Positions 20,456 through 33,700 of a DNA stretch of 64,000 nucleotides are shown piece by piece. The notes beneath the pieces were generated by a model. That model made no database searches and had not been told where the DNA came from. It saw only the letters and a list, made by a program, of their open reading frames with translations. Position 1 is the first letter of the stretch. Each line of letters starts with the position of its first letter. This DNA is from Steromphala cineraria (taxonomy: Eukaryota; Mollusca; Gastropoda; Trochida; Trochidae). The translations under genes were made by a program, and so were the position numbers. Where the stretch lies: NCBI GenBank assembly GCA_916613615.1, contig OU744720.1, positions 77,589,338 through 77,653,337 on the forward strand, written 5' to 3'.

Positions 20456-21310
20456 CTAGGACTGCCGCGGCAGTACTTAGGTCTTCAAGATTCCTCTTTG
20501 ACCTTCACATACTGTTTGACCTTCACATGCATGCTTGACCTTCACATGCATGTTTGTTAAAGAGGTTTCAGTCATATGAAGCAAAACACCACTTTTGCAT
20601 ATGCAAAATTTGACGTCTCCTCCTGACCGGAAGTGACTGTTCGCGAGCGATTTTATTCTTTTATCTTAAAGACCTTGCTAATGTCTTACTCTCATGCAAA
20701 AATCATAAAATTCTATGGTCTGGTTTTGGAGTTATCTGCCCTTGAATTTGGCGATTTTTCGATTTTGGACCACTTTGAAAGGTTATAACACAAAAAGTAT
20801 TATTGTTAGGACCATAAAAAGAAAAGATTTTAAACTACAATGCTTCAGCTACATTCAGTATGAATTTCAGCTCTCTGGTGCAAGTATCTTCAGAGAAGAA
20901 GATTGTCAAAGGCGGGTGGGGTCGGAAAAGGTCGAAAATGCACTAAAAGGAAGATGGCGGCCAAAGCAGGTGACCTACGAATTTGTCCTGATTTCCTTTT
21001 TTTCATTATTTTTCATTGCGCTTCTTTTAAAAAAGATTTCAAGTCTCTAAGTGCATTTTGAAAAAAAAATCAATGTTAAATTTTCGACTTTGGATTCGAA
21101 CTGGACCTTTAATGTACGAGCCGATTATGCCCAAAAGCTTAGTTTATCGATTCCAGGGTAAGGGGTACATGCATGTCAAGTTTGGGCAAATTTGAACAAG
21201 CGGTTTGAGCTGTAGATCCCACACAAAAATTGTACAAATAATAATAATAATAATAATAATAAGAAATCGGATAAAAACAATAGGTCTTCACGACTTTGTC
21301 TTGAAGACCT
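20456..21310 (-). mobile_element. Family A element with 5' hairpin, subtype 2
   Basis: The body duplicates 17,999-18,796, but here the (AAT)n tract continues to AAGAAATCGGATAAAAACAA and a hairpin at 21,282-21,310. The E-box is the same CAGGTG mutant. Confidence 0.7.
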
Positions 21311-21340
21311 AATAATAATAAGAAATCGGATAAAAACAAT

Positions 21341-21422
21341 AGGTCTTCACGACTTTGTCTTGAAGACCTAATAAGAAATCGGATAAAAACAATAGGTCTT
21401 CACGACTTTGTCTTGAAGACCT
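21341..21422 (-). other. Two further stacked 5' hairpin ends
   Basis: Complete 29-bp hairpins at 21,341-21,369 and 21,394-21,422 follow the one at 21,282. Each is preceded by AAGAAATCGGATAAAAACAA and separated by TAATAATAATAAG or TAATAAG. With the first they make three 5' termini in a row, with no bodies between them. Confidence 0.75.
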
Positions 21423-21427
21423 AATAA

Positions 21428-22231
21428 CTAGGACTGCCGCGGCAGTACTTAGGTCTTCAAGATTCCTGTTTGACCTTGACATACTGTTTGACCTTCACAT
21501 GCATGTTTGACCTTCACATGAATGTTTGTTAAAGAGGGTTCAAACATACTCAGCAAAACACCACTTTTCCATATGCAAAATTTGACCCTTCCTCCTGACC
21601 GGAAATGACTGTTCGCGAGCGATTTTATTCTTTTATCTTGAAGACCTTGCTCATGTCTAACTGTCATGCAAAAATCATTAAGTTCTACGGTCTGGTTTTT
21701 GAGTTATCTGCCCTTGAAGTTTGCGATTTTGAGATTTTGATCAACTTTGAAAGGTCACAGCACCAAAAGTGTTGTAGTTAAGTACTTTAAAAGAAAAGAT
21801 TTTAAACTGCAATGCTTCAGCTACATTCAGTATGAATTACAGCTCTGTAGTGCAAGTATCTTCAGAGAAGAAGATTGTCAAAGGCGGGTGGGGTCGGAAA
21901 CGGTCGAAAATGCACTAAAAGCAAGATGGCGGCCAAAGCAGGTGACCTACGAATTTGTCCTGATTTCCTTTTTTTCATTATTTTTCATTGCGGTTCTTTT
22001 AAAAAAAAATTCAAGTCTCTAAGTGCATTTTGAAAAAAAAATCAATGTTAAATTTTTGACTTTGGATTCGAACTGGACCTTTAATGTACGAGCCGATTAT
22101 GCCCAAAAGCTTAGTTTATCGATTCCAGGGTAAAGGCTATCAGCATGCCAAGTTTGGTCAAATTTGGATAAGCCGTTTGAGCTGTGGATCCGTCACAAAA
22201 ATTGTACAAATAATAATAATAATAATAATAA
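21428..22231 (-). mobile_element. Family A element lacking an adjacent 5' hairpin, subtype 2
   Basis: From the palindrome to (AAT)n at 22,210-22,230, which is followed directly by the next CTAG. It carries AAGATGGCGGCCAAAGCAGG (about 21,923). The region near 22,140 departs from other copies (TAAAGGCTATCAGCATGCC). Confidence 0.7.
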
Positions 22232-23089
22232 CTAGGACTGCCGCGGCAGTACTTAGGTCTTCAAGATTCCTGTTTGACCTTCACATACTGTTTGACCTTC
22301 ACATGCATGTTTGACCTTCACATGCATGTTTGTTAAAGAGGTTTAAACCATACCGACCAAAACATCACTTTTTAATATGCAAAGTTTGACCCTTCCTCCT
22401 GACCGGAAGTGACTGTTCGCGAGCGATTTTATTCTTTTATCTTGAAGACCTTGCTCATGTCTAACTGTCATGCAAAAATCATTAAGTTCTAAGGTCTGGT
22501 TTTTTAGTTATCTGCCCTTGAAGTTTGCGATTTTGCGATTTTGGTCAACTTTGAAAGGTCACAGCACAAAAACTATTGTAGTTAAGTACTTTAAAAGAAA
22601 AGATTTTAAACTACAATGCTTCAGCTACATTCAGTATGAATTTCAGCTCTGTAGTGCAAGTATCTTCAGAGGAGAAGATTGTCAAAGGCGGGTGGGGTCG
22701 GAAACGGTCGAAAATGCACTAAAAGCAAGATGGCGGCCAAAGCACGTGACCTACGAATTTGTCCTGATTTCCTTTTTTTCATTATTTTTCATTGCGCTTC
22801 TTTTAAAAAAAAATTCAAGTCTCTAAGTGCATTTTGAAAAAAAAATCAATGTTAAATTTTTGACTTTGGATTCGAACTGGACCTTTAATGTACGAGCCGA
22901 TTATGCCCAAAAGCTTAGTTTATCGATTCCAGGGTAAGGGGTACCTGCATGTCAAGTTTGGGCAAATTTGAACAAGCGGTTTGAGCTGTGGATCCGTCAC
23001 AAAAATTGTACAAATAATAATAATAATAAGAAGAACTTGAAGAAATCGGATAAAAACAATAGGTCTTCACGACTTTGTCTTGAAGACCT
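22232..23089 (-). mobile_element. Short family A element with both ends, subtype 2
   Basis: It runs from the palindrome at 22,232 to a hairpin at 23,061-23,089. It has an intact ETS-like CCGGAAGTGAC, TCGCGA and AAGATGGCGGCCAAAGCACG, and is very close to the element at 12,322-13,179. Confidence 0.7.
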
Positions 23090-23113
23090 AATAAGAAATC
23101 GGATAAAAACAAT

Positions 23114-23207
23114 AGGTCTTCACGACTTTGTCTTGAAGACCTAATAATAATAATAATAAGAAATCGGATAAAAACAATAGGTCTTCACGACTTTGTCTTG
23201 AAGACCT
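23114..23207 (-). other. Two further stacked 5' hairpin ends
   Basis: Hairpins at 23,114-23,142 and 23,179-23,207 follow the one at 23,061. They are separated by TAATAAG and by TAATAATAATAATAATAAG, each with the GATAAAAACAAT leader. This is the second triple stack of 5' termini in the array. Confidence 0.75.
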
Positions 23208-23212
23208 AATAA

Positions 23213-24679
23213 CTAGGATTGACGCGTCAATACTTAGGTCTTCAGATTCCTCTTTGACCTTCACATACTGTTTGACCTTCACATGACTTTTTGTCTAAGA
23301 GGTAAACAGTAGCTAATACATTATCAAAATGACCAAATTCCACTTGATATTCAGTGTTAAAGACTTTTCAGAAAAATTCATCATGGTGGCCAATGTCAGC
23401 TATGACATCATTCTTCAGAGAATATTATTCCTAGTAGCAGAAAAAAATGTGGTTAAATTATCTCCCACCGTTTTCGAGATACATGTGATTTAACGTTGTA
23501 ATGTAAAGAAAATCTCCCACCGTTTTCGAGATACATGTGATTTAACGTTGTAATGTAAAGAAAACACTGAAATTTGAAGATTTTTTTACCCCTACTCCAT
23601 GTTGGTCCTTCTATCTCCTTAACTATCAAAATTTTTATGATAAAGTACAACATAGCAAAAGTTGTGCTTGGAATGGCGTATGAGAAAACACAATCAATTA
23701 AAAGATATCTTTATTAATAAAGAAACTGTGGAACCTTGAAATGTGCTAAAAATGAGGATTTTCCCAAAATCGCAATATTCAAGGACTGGTCATGGACAGA
23801 ATGTTTGTTATCATCACTTGTTGATATTTTTTTCCGTCTACTCATTACATCTGCTTCACAAAACATCAATGATAAAATTTCTATCTGTAACAGTTTTGAA
23901 ACTAAAATTCTCAAAGTAAAATAACCCTCGAAAGATGTTAAAATCGCCGAAAAATGTAAAAAATCTCTTTATGTCCACATATTTCCTTTAATATCAACTT
24001 TTATATGATAATAATATGTAGTGAATTTGTTCAACAAACATTGTGGAACAGAATGCATCAAACAGATTTCTTATTTGACATTCCCTTACAGAGTATTGTC
24101 CCTTTGAACGTAACATGAAAAATGATGCTTTAAAAAAATGTCCATTTTCAAGGGCAGATAACTCACGTTCTCGATGGAAATTCCAAAAAACGGCTCGATA
24201 CTTTCTTGGCAGTTCTTTTAGCTTTCATTTGAGCTATCAAACACTGCTGTATGTCTTGCCATTATTGAGAAGAAGATTTTCAAAGACGAACACTGTTAAA
24301 ATCGCGAAATTGCACCAAAATTTCAGTTTTTTGAAAATAGCCAAAAATCTATTATTACGGCCGAAAACGGCTATGCGCTTATTTGATGGGGAATGTTGAT
24401 GCCCACAATTTGGTGAAAGTTTTGTGCGATTATCTTTCTTAGTTTTCGAGAAATTGAGGTATGAAGTTTCAACTTCAAAGGGAGATAACTCAAGAACAAA
24501 TTGAAATTCGAAATTCAAAAGCTTCGCAGAGCCAGTTCTCGTGATACTCTATCAGTCCTGAAAGTTTCATGTAAATCGATCGATTGGTTAGGTCAGAATC
24601 GCTGTCACAAAATCGTATAAATAATAATAATAAAAATCCGGATAAGAACAATAGGTCTTTGACTTTCGTCTGAAGACCT
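23213..24679 (-). mobile_element. Non-autonomous family B element, copy 2
   Basis: It starts with the family B palindrome ATTGACGCGTCAAT and ends with the family B hairpin AGGTCTTTGAC...GTCTGAAGACCT (24,653-24,679). It is similar to 14,097-15,526 but diverges from about 24,100 on. A 52-bp tandem duplication (TCTCCCACCGTTTTCGAG at 23,461 and 23,513) makes it longer. It carries several GGGAGATAAC-type motifs. Confidence 0.7.
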
Positions 24680-24703
24680 AATAAGAAATCGGATAAAAAC
24701 AAT

Positions 24704-24732
24704 AGGTCTTCACGACTTTGTCTTGAAGACCT
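24704..24732 (-). other. Outermost 5' hairpin end; right edge of the transposon nest
   Basis: A family A hairpin with its TAATAAGAAATCGG leader directly follows the family B end. After it, sequence changes to TAATAAAATATTATTATAG and then to DNA with no similarity to the array. It marks the boundary with flanking host DNA. Confidence 0.7.
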
Positions 24733-27700
24733 AATAAAATATTATTATAGTTGTCCAAATAATCTTTTTGCAAGGAGATACGTCTTCTTGCAAATGAAGA
24801 AGCTGTAAATCCATAGATTTTAATAATCCTTACAATACCACATTTTAAACAAGCTCAAAGAATTGGAATGTGAAAGTTCACAGTAATAGTTGCTCAATCT
24901 ATTAATTCTGAAGACATCGCTTAACTACACTCTCCCTCTAAATCTTTTTGATTTGATACCTTATGCAATTGTGGTACATTGTAGTTGAAATGGACTGCAC
25001 AAAACAATATAACAACGGGCTAGTTATAGCTTATAACACCCATGGTTGCTTGAAAAGTACTGAAAAGCATTGTATTTCAATAAAATATTGAAACGTCTTT
25101 CATAATTTGTCATAGCTGCAAAACGTTTCGAATAATGACATACATCGAGCAGTACGTGGTACACTTCTTTAGGTATAAAATCTAAAATGACTACAGGTGA
25201 AGTATCGAACGCTCGGACTTGACACAAGGACGCATTGTACGGAACATCAGAGCACATTTCAACAGCACAATTTCACAATACTGCTGTCAGTTGCCAGTTG
25301 TCAGTGTCCTTGACACAAGCGCCGGTTCCCCATCTGTTACTGACACAAGATTTGTCTCTAGGATACCGCCAGGGTAATTATTTCAGAATAATAGACTGTA
25401 ATACTCTTGTCGGACAAAGCAAAGACACCAAGACACTGTAACTGTCATGTGTGTTCAGAGCACGTCAATCTGTATGCAGCATCTAGAAATGACATTTTGC
25501 TTTTATTCTCCCCTGGGTCTTATACTATTATCACTCTGACCTTTTAGACATCAGTGGGCACTGAAAGGAATCTTTTGTATTTGATTTTGAACATGAAGCT
25601 GTGCTTAAGTTCAAGTGTTCGTATTTATGACACATGTTTACACGGTACATCTGAGATCAACCTAGGCGTACTGGAAGATTATATAATCGGAAATGTTAAT
25701 ATCATAGCAAATAAAAAGGTTTCAAAGTTAGGGATATGATCGTTCATCGTCTATCTGAAGGATAATTCCAGAAAAGTCAAAGTTGACGCACCCTTACGTG
25801 CCAAGAACACACAGAGACAATTCCGTCAACTCGTTTCTGATTATAGTTTCTTTCACGCTATGATCTTATTGTATGTGCACAAAAGCTATTATAATTAATC
25901 GTAAAAGCTGAAACAGACGTGAAGGTTAAATTCCGCAATGCTTCCAGCAATAAGCGAGTTTAAAACAAAGTACAATTTCTCAGCCTCGGCGGTTGATTGC
26001 AATCCATCAATTTCATTGGCTATTGAATTCTCGTGAGATTTGGAGGTCAGGCCTGGCGACCTCTGTTAAGCAAAGTACTAACCTCGGCTGAGGAACATAC
26101 ATCTAATTCGGACACCCTGACACATTGTTCATTACTTCAACTGTCCCTAGACCTCGTGGTAGTTAGCACAGACACGGAATAGCAAGCCTATTAGATTGCT
26201 AAGGGAGATAATCATGTAAATGACGAAATTATCACCAATCTGTGTGTCTATCCAATGTCAATATTGAATACATAAGTGTCCTTATTACTTGCAGGCAATA
26301 ATCCGTCACTAGCTACCTGATACTTTTACATAATAAAAGACACTCTCTGTGTTTTGCTACAGTTGAATACGCCAAGCGTGATCAATGGTTTCATTTTATT
26401 GAGAACTTTTACAGCAAGTATTATTGTTACGCTTATTGGTTACAACAGAAAGAATAAGGTTTAGTTTTGGAACCGTCGGGTGAACCTCAACTGGAGTGTT
26501 CAACGTTATTTTTGGATTATCAAAACTAAAACGAGAAAAATGCCAGATTGGAGTTGATAGTGATGAAAAAGGTTAATATATGACCAGATTTAATATAAAT
26601 GAGACTTTGAATAGATGTAATATCATTTGTCAAATTTAGATATTTTAGGATGAATATGTGAGATGTTTCAAAGCTTAATGGCAGTACATGATAGTTCGAT
26701 GCTACCATGGCCCAAAACAATGTCATGGAAAAAACAGGGTCCCTTTAACTGAGAACAAGCAGTTCAGATTAAAAGGTACAGTCACAACTGGAATTAATTT
26801 ATTCCTTTAAGGATAAATTCGAATACTATTTAATTATCATTAAACGTATACTTCCCATCTGAAGTTTGTTCCCATCTGATGCTTAACACTTTCAAGTAAA
26901 GTCTAAGTCTTGCAATTCTGAAGGCAAATGTGGAATAATTGTAATGAAGTTAGACGTAAAGTAACGTTTTTAAACCAATTTACCCAACATCAGTAAATAA
27001 TGCAGGAAACATTTGCCTGTGGTCGCGTTAACCTGCTGGTATAACAGCTTTGGATTTTATCAATATTTGGCTGCAAGATCCCCTGGAAACAAATTGTCGG
27101 GAATTGAGTAGAAACTCTCCAAGTAAGTTCTATGGTCTCAGACACGCAAGTTATTACTTTCAATCAATCCCGGAGCGCTCTGATGCAATAAATTATCAAT
27201 AAATAACTTGCCATGTTGAAATATAGAGGAAAATCTAATATTGCGTGTATTTAGCTTCATATTTAGTCATAACATTCTGCAGCGTTTCCGTTCTGTTGAC
27301 GCCATGTCCTTCTGCCAGTTTTAATAGCAGCAGGTACAATTGTAGAAAAACAAACATAATGACACAGAGGTAGCAACATAATACTCTGCTCATTCCTTTG
27401 ATGCAAGCCCTTAATTAGTGTTTCAAAACGGGCAACATCTAACGTTTGAGAAACAAGCCTCGGGCGAGGACATACTGAAACGGGATCAGTAATCATATTA
27501 TCTGTGCCGTAGCGTTGTCCATTGCGTGCTTCGTAGTTCTACCGGACTGGTTAGAGTACCTGATTTTTAATGAGGATATTATATATAGGATTGTTGTACT
27601 CTCTGTAGTTTTAACATTACCTTCGACATTTCAACATGTCTACCATATCAAGAATTGTTTGTCCTGCGTTTTTCTTGAACGTACAATTCATCTATCGGAA

Positions 27701-30700
27701 CAACTGTAGAATTGGTTAGCCACCTTGTATATAAAAACCCTAATCCTAACCCAAAGCCCGAAACCTTAATCTTCACTTTACCCAAACCCTAACTCTTATC
27801 CTTTTCCTAATCCTAAATATAAAGTACAGTAGAGTAAAACACTAACCAATTCCATAGTTATATATTGTTTCACATACTGACATACATGTATGTTGTCAAT
27901 CCGCTGATTATTAAAATGAAGGTAACGGTTATTTCTCAGTAAGTTTAATAAATTGTTTGAAATATATATTCATTATTGTTATTCAATTGCTTACTTCTCA
28001 GATGTTGGAACTCAATACTTCGGATGTATTTGAATGTTAAGAATGGTGACAGCCAAATGACAAATGAAAAGATTAGTATATTGCATGCCTGTAAAGTCGT
28101 TCCTCACATTATCGTTTAAACAATATAAAAGCTTCGGTGATTCATAAGTTTCACCAGCCTGTAAAGAACAACCTACATACATTGGTTACCGTATGAGAAT
28201 ATTTACTAGCAATCAGAAGCCGGTGTAAGGGATTCTTTATCAATAACTTCATTATGCCTTTTAAGAGATAGTAGACAGTGTAGCATTAAATATCCTTAGC
28301 CTTGTATTAGATATGAAACATCCCTATTTCAATACTCCCGAATGACCTTCAAATTACATGTAGCTCGCCCATGTTAGTTAAACGCATTGGATCCTTACCA
28401 AATGACGTAACTAAAAAGAAACAATTTACTTTCTTCATTCCTATCATGAGAAAATATACAGCTGCAAAAACCTATTGGAATAACATCCACTGTACATATA
28501 CGATATCGTTGAAATGTCGATCCATTAATATTGAAATAAGCAAAAGGCAAACAATGTGAAATATCACCGAACAAATTTTGAACACACCACTAATAATTCG
28601 TAAGTAAAGATAACAAAATATCCGAGATTCAAAACGTGCATCTTTGCGTTTAATTTCATGTTTTAATAAAACATTAAGAGTAAATAAAACATGTGGTTGA
28701 GATATAGGCCCAAACCGTAGATGCTAACGATATTGTTTAATAAGCATTGGTAGCATCCCAATAGTCAAATGACATCACATCCATCTAGAATGCTATGAGA
28801 TGACCTGTATGCTTGTCACTATAACTTCATTACTTCCAATAATTACATTTGTGCGAAGAACATGCTCCACAATTCCTTAAGACACACTCCCTTTATAACG
28901 CATCCTTGGGGCTTCCGTTCTCTATAGTACAAATTGTGGTGTTTGATGCCGACTCTGAGCCTACACACCATTCAGCCTTTAGAATCTGGACATGGCGTGC
29001 TGGTAGGGACAGGACAACAAATTGAATTGCTAGACACCGGCAAAGTTGCCATACATATGATATTCAGATGATCTGGAACAACATTCTGTAACAAGAACCT
29101 TTCTGGAACTGCCCCAGAGGGACCTGTTGCATATCCATCACGATCAACAGATTATGGAAAAAAGATTTTAAGTCCTTTAGCCGTCTTCTTGGACGATATT
29201 GTTCGTAAGATGTGTACCCACTAGATATTCTTTATTTTGTCCTTTTAGTAGGAATTAAATAAGATTCATCTTTAAGCATTTTAAGTAATTGTTTTTGACA
29301 ATAGAGAATTTTTGTAAGTTGACGTAAAGGATTGTGAAGAGACATCTTTTTTCGAAATCATAAATTCATATCAGTCATCCCCAAAGATCTATCAATCGCC
29401 ATTAAATAGAAGTGTCACGTCAAGAGAATAAATCATATATGAGAGAAACCTTTCTCTCCTTATGTGTAAATGTCATGAACTGGTTATAATTTTAGCACTG
29501 GACACACAAGTACGTGCCCCCTGAAGACATCGCCACTAGAACTATGCCTGTTAACGCCTTCGACAGCTTCTGCTCGGGAAATGTGTACTCTCGGACGACG
29601 GTCGCCTACAGTAAGACTTTGATCTCTTTCTTCCGATAATGAGGCGCACAAAGCAAACTTAATTTCTTGAACATACAAAACAGAAGTGTCACTCTCTGGT
29701 TAATGCGGTTCTTATATCGAGTTGGGTTGTCAATATGCAAGTTACGTCGAGCAATAATGTGTCACCATAATAGTCCAATTATAAATTTTGATACCTCAAA
29801 CAGACACATTCAAGGGACTATTATATTTCATCTTATCTGAACTAAACATACAAATCATAAACAATGTAGATGTTTTCATTTTGAACAGTTTCTTCAGTTT
29901 TTTCAGGTTTGTCCTTGAATGAAATAGCACGGTTGCCAGCTGCCGGATTCACAGCTAAGGATGAACTTTTAAATCTGAAAGTAGAATTATTGTGCACGGG
30001 AGAGGCAGCTAATTATACACTGTGCTCATTTGTCCACTGACAACGATTCCCGACGGGAAACCATTCAAAATCGTTCAGTCCGGTAATTTTCGCCATGGAT
30101 GCATTGTCATTAAAAGTCAGCCCTGTTGGCTCTAGTCCTTGCAAGCACGCACGCTGAAGTGACGTCCCTCCCCGGGCATTCGCAGTTATTGCGTAATACC
30201 GGAAAAATACTACTCGCCCTGCATGGGACGTTTAATATATGAGCATGAGTTGGGCAATTATTGACAGATTCTCCACGCACCGCCAGAGGCTGGTAGAAAG
30301 TGCCTGTACCTCATCTTCAGTGTCAATTTAAACAGCTTTTCCCTATTTTCCATTATTTTCAAAGTAGGGAATAGAGCAGCAAATGACTGCTGTTCACTCG
30401 CGCGGTATTTTCTTATTTTCAGAAGCCGCACTTTTACTGGAACCGGAAGTGATTGTCCACGGCCTGCAGCAAATGACAAAGGCGGAAATGTCTGAAGTCC
30501 ACATCTCACAAGTTGGACAAAGAACAGGAAGGCCATTAACACTACACATATTTTCTTAATGCATCTATGTCAAATTAGATATTGGTCAAAAAGGGCATGA
30601 AGCAAATTCCATTATGTAAGGTTTGTAAAGAATTAAATGTCAACGCACCACCAGTAAATGTAAATAACCAATAGAAGAATAATATAACTTCAGTAAGGAT

Positions 30701-33700
30701 TTCGAAAGTAATTTGTTTTATATTTTCTTCTTCTTCAAATCAACATTTAATTTACAATTAAGGACATCTATTCCATGGTGACAACGTCACTTTATTGTGT
30801 TAACAGTCGATTTATTTCTATTTTGAAAAATGTGGGGAATGTCAGGATTTTATTATTTTTAAATAATACAGAGGATATTCACACGCTTTGGAAATGACAA
30901 ATCTAAACCCTAATCTAAAATTTGAACATATAATCATTGGTTGACGTTTGTCTATATTCGAACATGCCACCCTCCGGTTGTAAACTGTTTTATCCGATCG
31001 CAAGATCAAACAGTTAGTTGTTTGAAACTTGAACTGAACTGAACATGTATAACGATAGATATCTTTAAAACTTCATTCAAAGTTCATCGAAACGAATAGA
31101 AATTAATAACAATTTCAACAGTCGTTCAAATGACAGCCTCTACAAAGGTATTTGTGACTGTCCACCACTGATTGAAGGTCAGGTTGTTATCAAATCATAG
31201 AGTCGATCCAGATTCACAGAGTTCTGACGCCTAACGAACCAGCGATGTAAGAGAGACAATTTGTCTTAACAGAAAATCTATAGGTACGACTAGAAGCAAG
31301 CGATTCCGATCGCATGTCCCCTGCTCTTGTCAATCGATGAAGCAAGTCTGTCTGTCAGACCTAAGGTCGTACACGCGTGTGTGTGTACGGAAAGACTTTG
31401 ATAATTAGCCAATATAACAAACCCTCTTGTACGGCTAATGAGCCTACGGCACTCACCAGGGATCTATAACCAACTATAGAGACGTCACCTATGACTATTT
31501 ATTGTCTCAATTTCACATTGCAGACACCTTCCTCATCTTTCGGAGGGAAGCACTTTAACATTGTCATGAATATCAGTCTTAATTAATCCTTGGAATACAT
31601 TGAACGAAAAGTGCGTGATATAAATGGTTTAACTTTAGACTCGAGAAAATGAAACGATGTAGTCACAATACTTTTATATTATAAATTATATTACCTTACA
31701 AAAAAAGTAGCAGAAATACATTTACAAATGTACATATAACTATGTGCACAAAGGGGATATGCCATGAGTGTTGTGTTTGTCTTTGAGTAAAATTTCATCT
31801 GACCAAGGAAATATTGATGTCGGCTCATATCGATGTCCTCTCTTAGTGGCAGTTACTAACAGGAGACCGAGCTCCCTAAATTACGGTTCATCTATTGCTG
31901 GCAACCAGCTGTTGGAGATGGCAGTGCTGACCATAGAAGGAATCGATGGCTCTAAACATTGACACTTGACTTGTGATACCTCTCACAACCCAGGCGATAA
32001 ATGTTGAACCAATGTTATTGACATTCACTACATAATTGCGGTAATCAAAGATCTTCCCCAAAAAGACAACCGAACAAGATCAAGGTAAATATGAGTACGA
32101 AGAAGGACATATTGGTCCGCGATGTTATACTCAAATAAGCTAAACAGAAATAGGAGACCGGAAATTTATAAGGTTTAACAGACACTCAATTATAACCAGT
32201 ACCATGAAAAGGTAAGTAAAGATGTTGTTAAAGATGATTTCAAAGGAAAACTTAATAACATATGGTTTATAGTAACATGAAGAGAAGACAAATAAGAAAT
32301 ATGTTGTTTACAATGCTATTCTAGAAATGTCTCTCCGAACACCCACACCATCAGCGGTTATTTATGTTTCTGACTTCTGGAACATTCAATGCAGTGACAA
32401 CAATGATAACAAAGTTTTATCAGAATGAGATTCGGTATCATCAACACCTGTCTTCATTTATCCAGGTTACATGCTACTCATAACTATTCTCATCGAATCA
32501 TGATTAGTTTTCTCCTGTTTAAAAGATGTTACAATTGCAACTAAGCAGAAAGGTGTAGAAGACGTCAATCAATGGGGACATATCAGTAAGCTGTTGGTGG
32601 TAGCGAGAAAGGTGTATGGGATAGATTTGAAGGGCTTCGTGATGTATTCGCCTCTCCACAGCTTGCTTTATTGATCTGAAGAGTGCTTGACATTTAGATA
32701 AATGACTTGTCAGGACCAACTGTTGCAGTGGCACCAATAACACGCCTCCTCAGCAAGGTTCCCAGCTAATACATACATCAACATATTGACGACATTTTTA
32801 TGTGTTCAGCATGTCATTTATTTAGTATACAAACTTTTACAATAGTACACATGCAGATCGATCCAAGTCCCTCATAAAATGTTTCGTACAATGGCCTTTG
32901 TGTTATTACTTTCTCACACACATTCGCCCGGACATTGATCGCGATCCTTTGTGCATTATATAAAAGACGATGTCTTTTAATGAATTGATTGTATTTCTAC
33001 CTTTGTAGGCTTTTGTGAATTTTTATCAAAGTGCAATACAATAAGTGCTTATATTTCTCCATTATCAGTGAGTAGTCGAACGGATTAAAAGTAAGGTTTA
33101 CGATGCTGTTTTCGCAGTATAATCGCAACAAAATTATAAAATGCACTGACGTTATTTTGAAACATATTGTTACAAAGGATGTAATCATCTTTTCAAATGT
33201 TCTTCAGATCACAACATATGATATGACAACAAAGCAATTGATATCGCAGAAAATGTAGAGAACAACATCAATAGACACCCGCTTGCTTCAACCTACTGCT
33301 GTACCGATAGGGAATTCCAAATATTGTTCAAACGTTCATTAGTAGCTCATACAAACACTAATTGTCCCCGATCAAAGGTAGGATTGTTTGAACCTGAGAC
33401 CCCATATTTGATGTTTCTTTGAAAACGTTCCCAGAAGCAATCAATACAATAAACAACGGTCTTGTTTTCAGGTTAACCATCACCAAGTATTATATTCCTC
33501 GACAATAACGTCGTTCACATTTCATCAGTATCGGCTTAGAGCAAACAAGGTCCTTTGTATCCTTCCATCGATGCAATATCAAGGCAATCAGCGGCACCAA
33601 TGGCCTATGTGGAATTTGGTCAAAGAAGCTGATTGACAGCTAATTCATCAGAGGGGTGGTGACGGCGGGGCAATGTCCGGGTCCGATACACGCATCACTT

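Larger units (their letters stand above)
18797..21253. repeat. Second copy of the 2,457-bp tandem duplication
   Basis: It repeats 16,340-18,796 with no difference seen, up to the (AAT)n tract at about 21,237-21,253. There the first copy continues into CTAG and this one into AAGAAATCGG and three hairpins. Confidence 0.95.

Noticed and set aside
12560..23282. Families of similar small proteins (60-118 codons) encoded in the array
   Set aside because: Their similarity comes from the repeated DNA. Frames shift between copies, both strands are open, and no start or domain is conserved. They are not genes.
27263..27496. 77-codon ORF with RRTWRQQNGNAAECYD
   Set aside because: The ending looked faintly like a conserved transposon-type motif, but I cannot match it to a named family.
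27735..27820. Interstitial telomere repeat
   Set aside because: CCCTAA-like words are present but irregular and interrupted. There is no run of perfect TTAGGG units.
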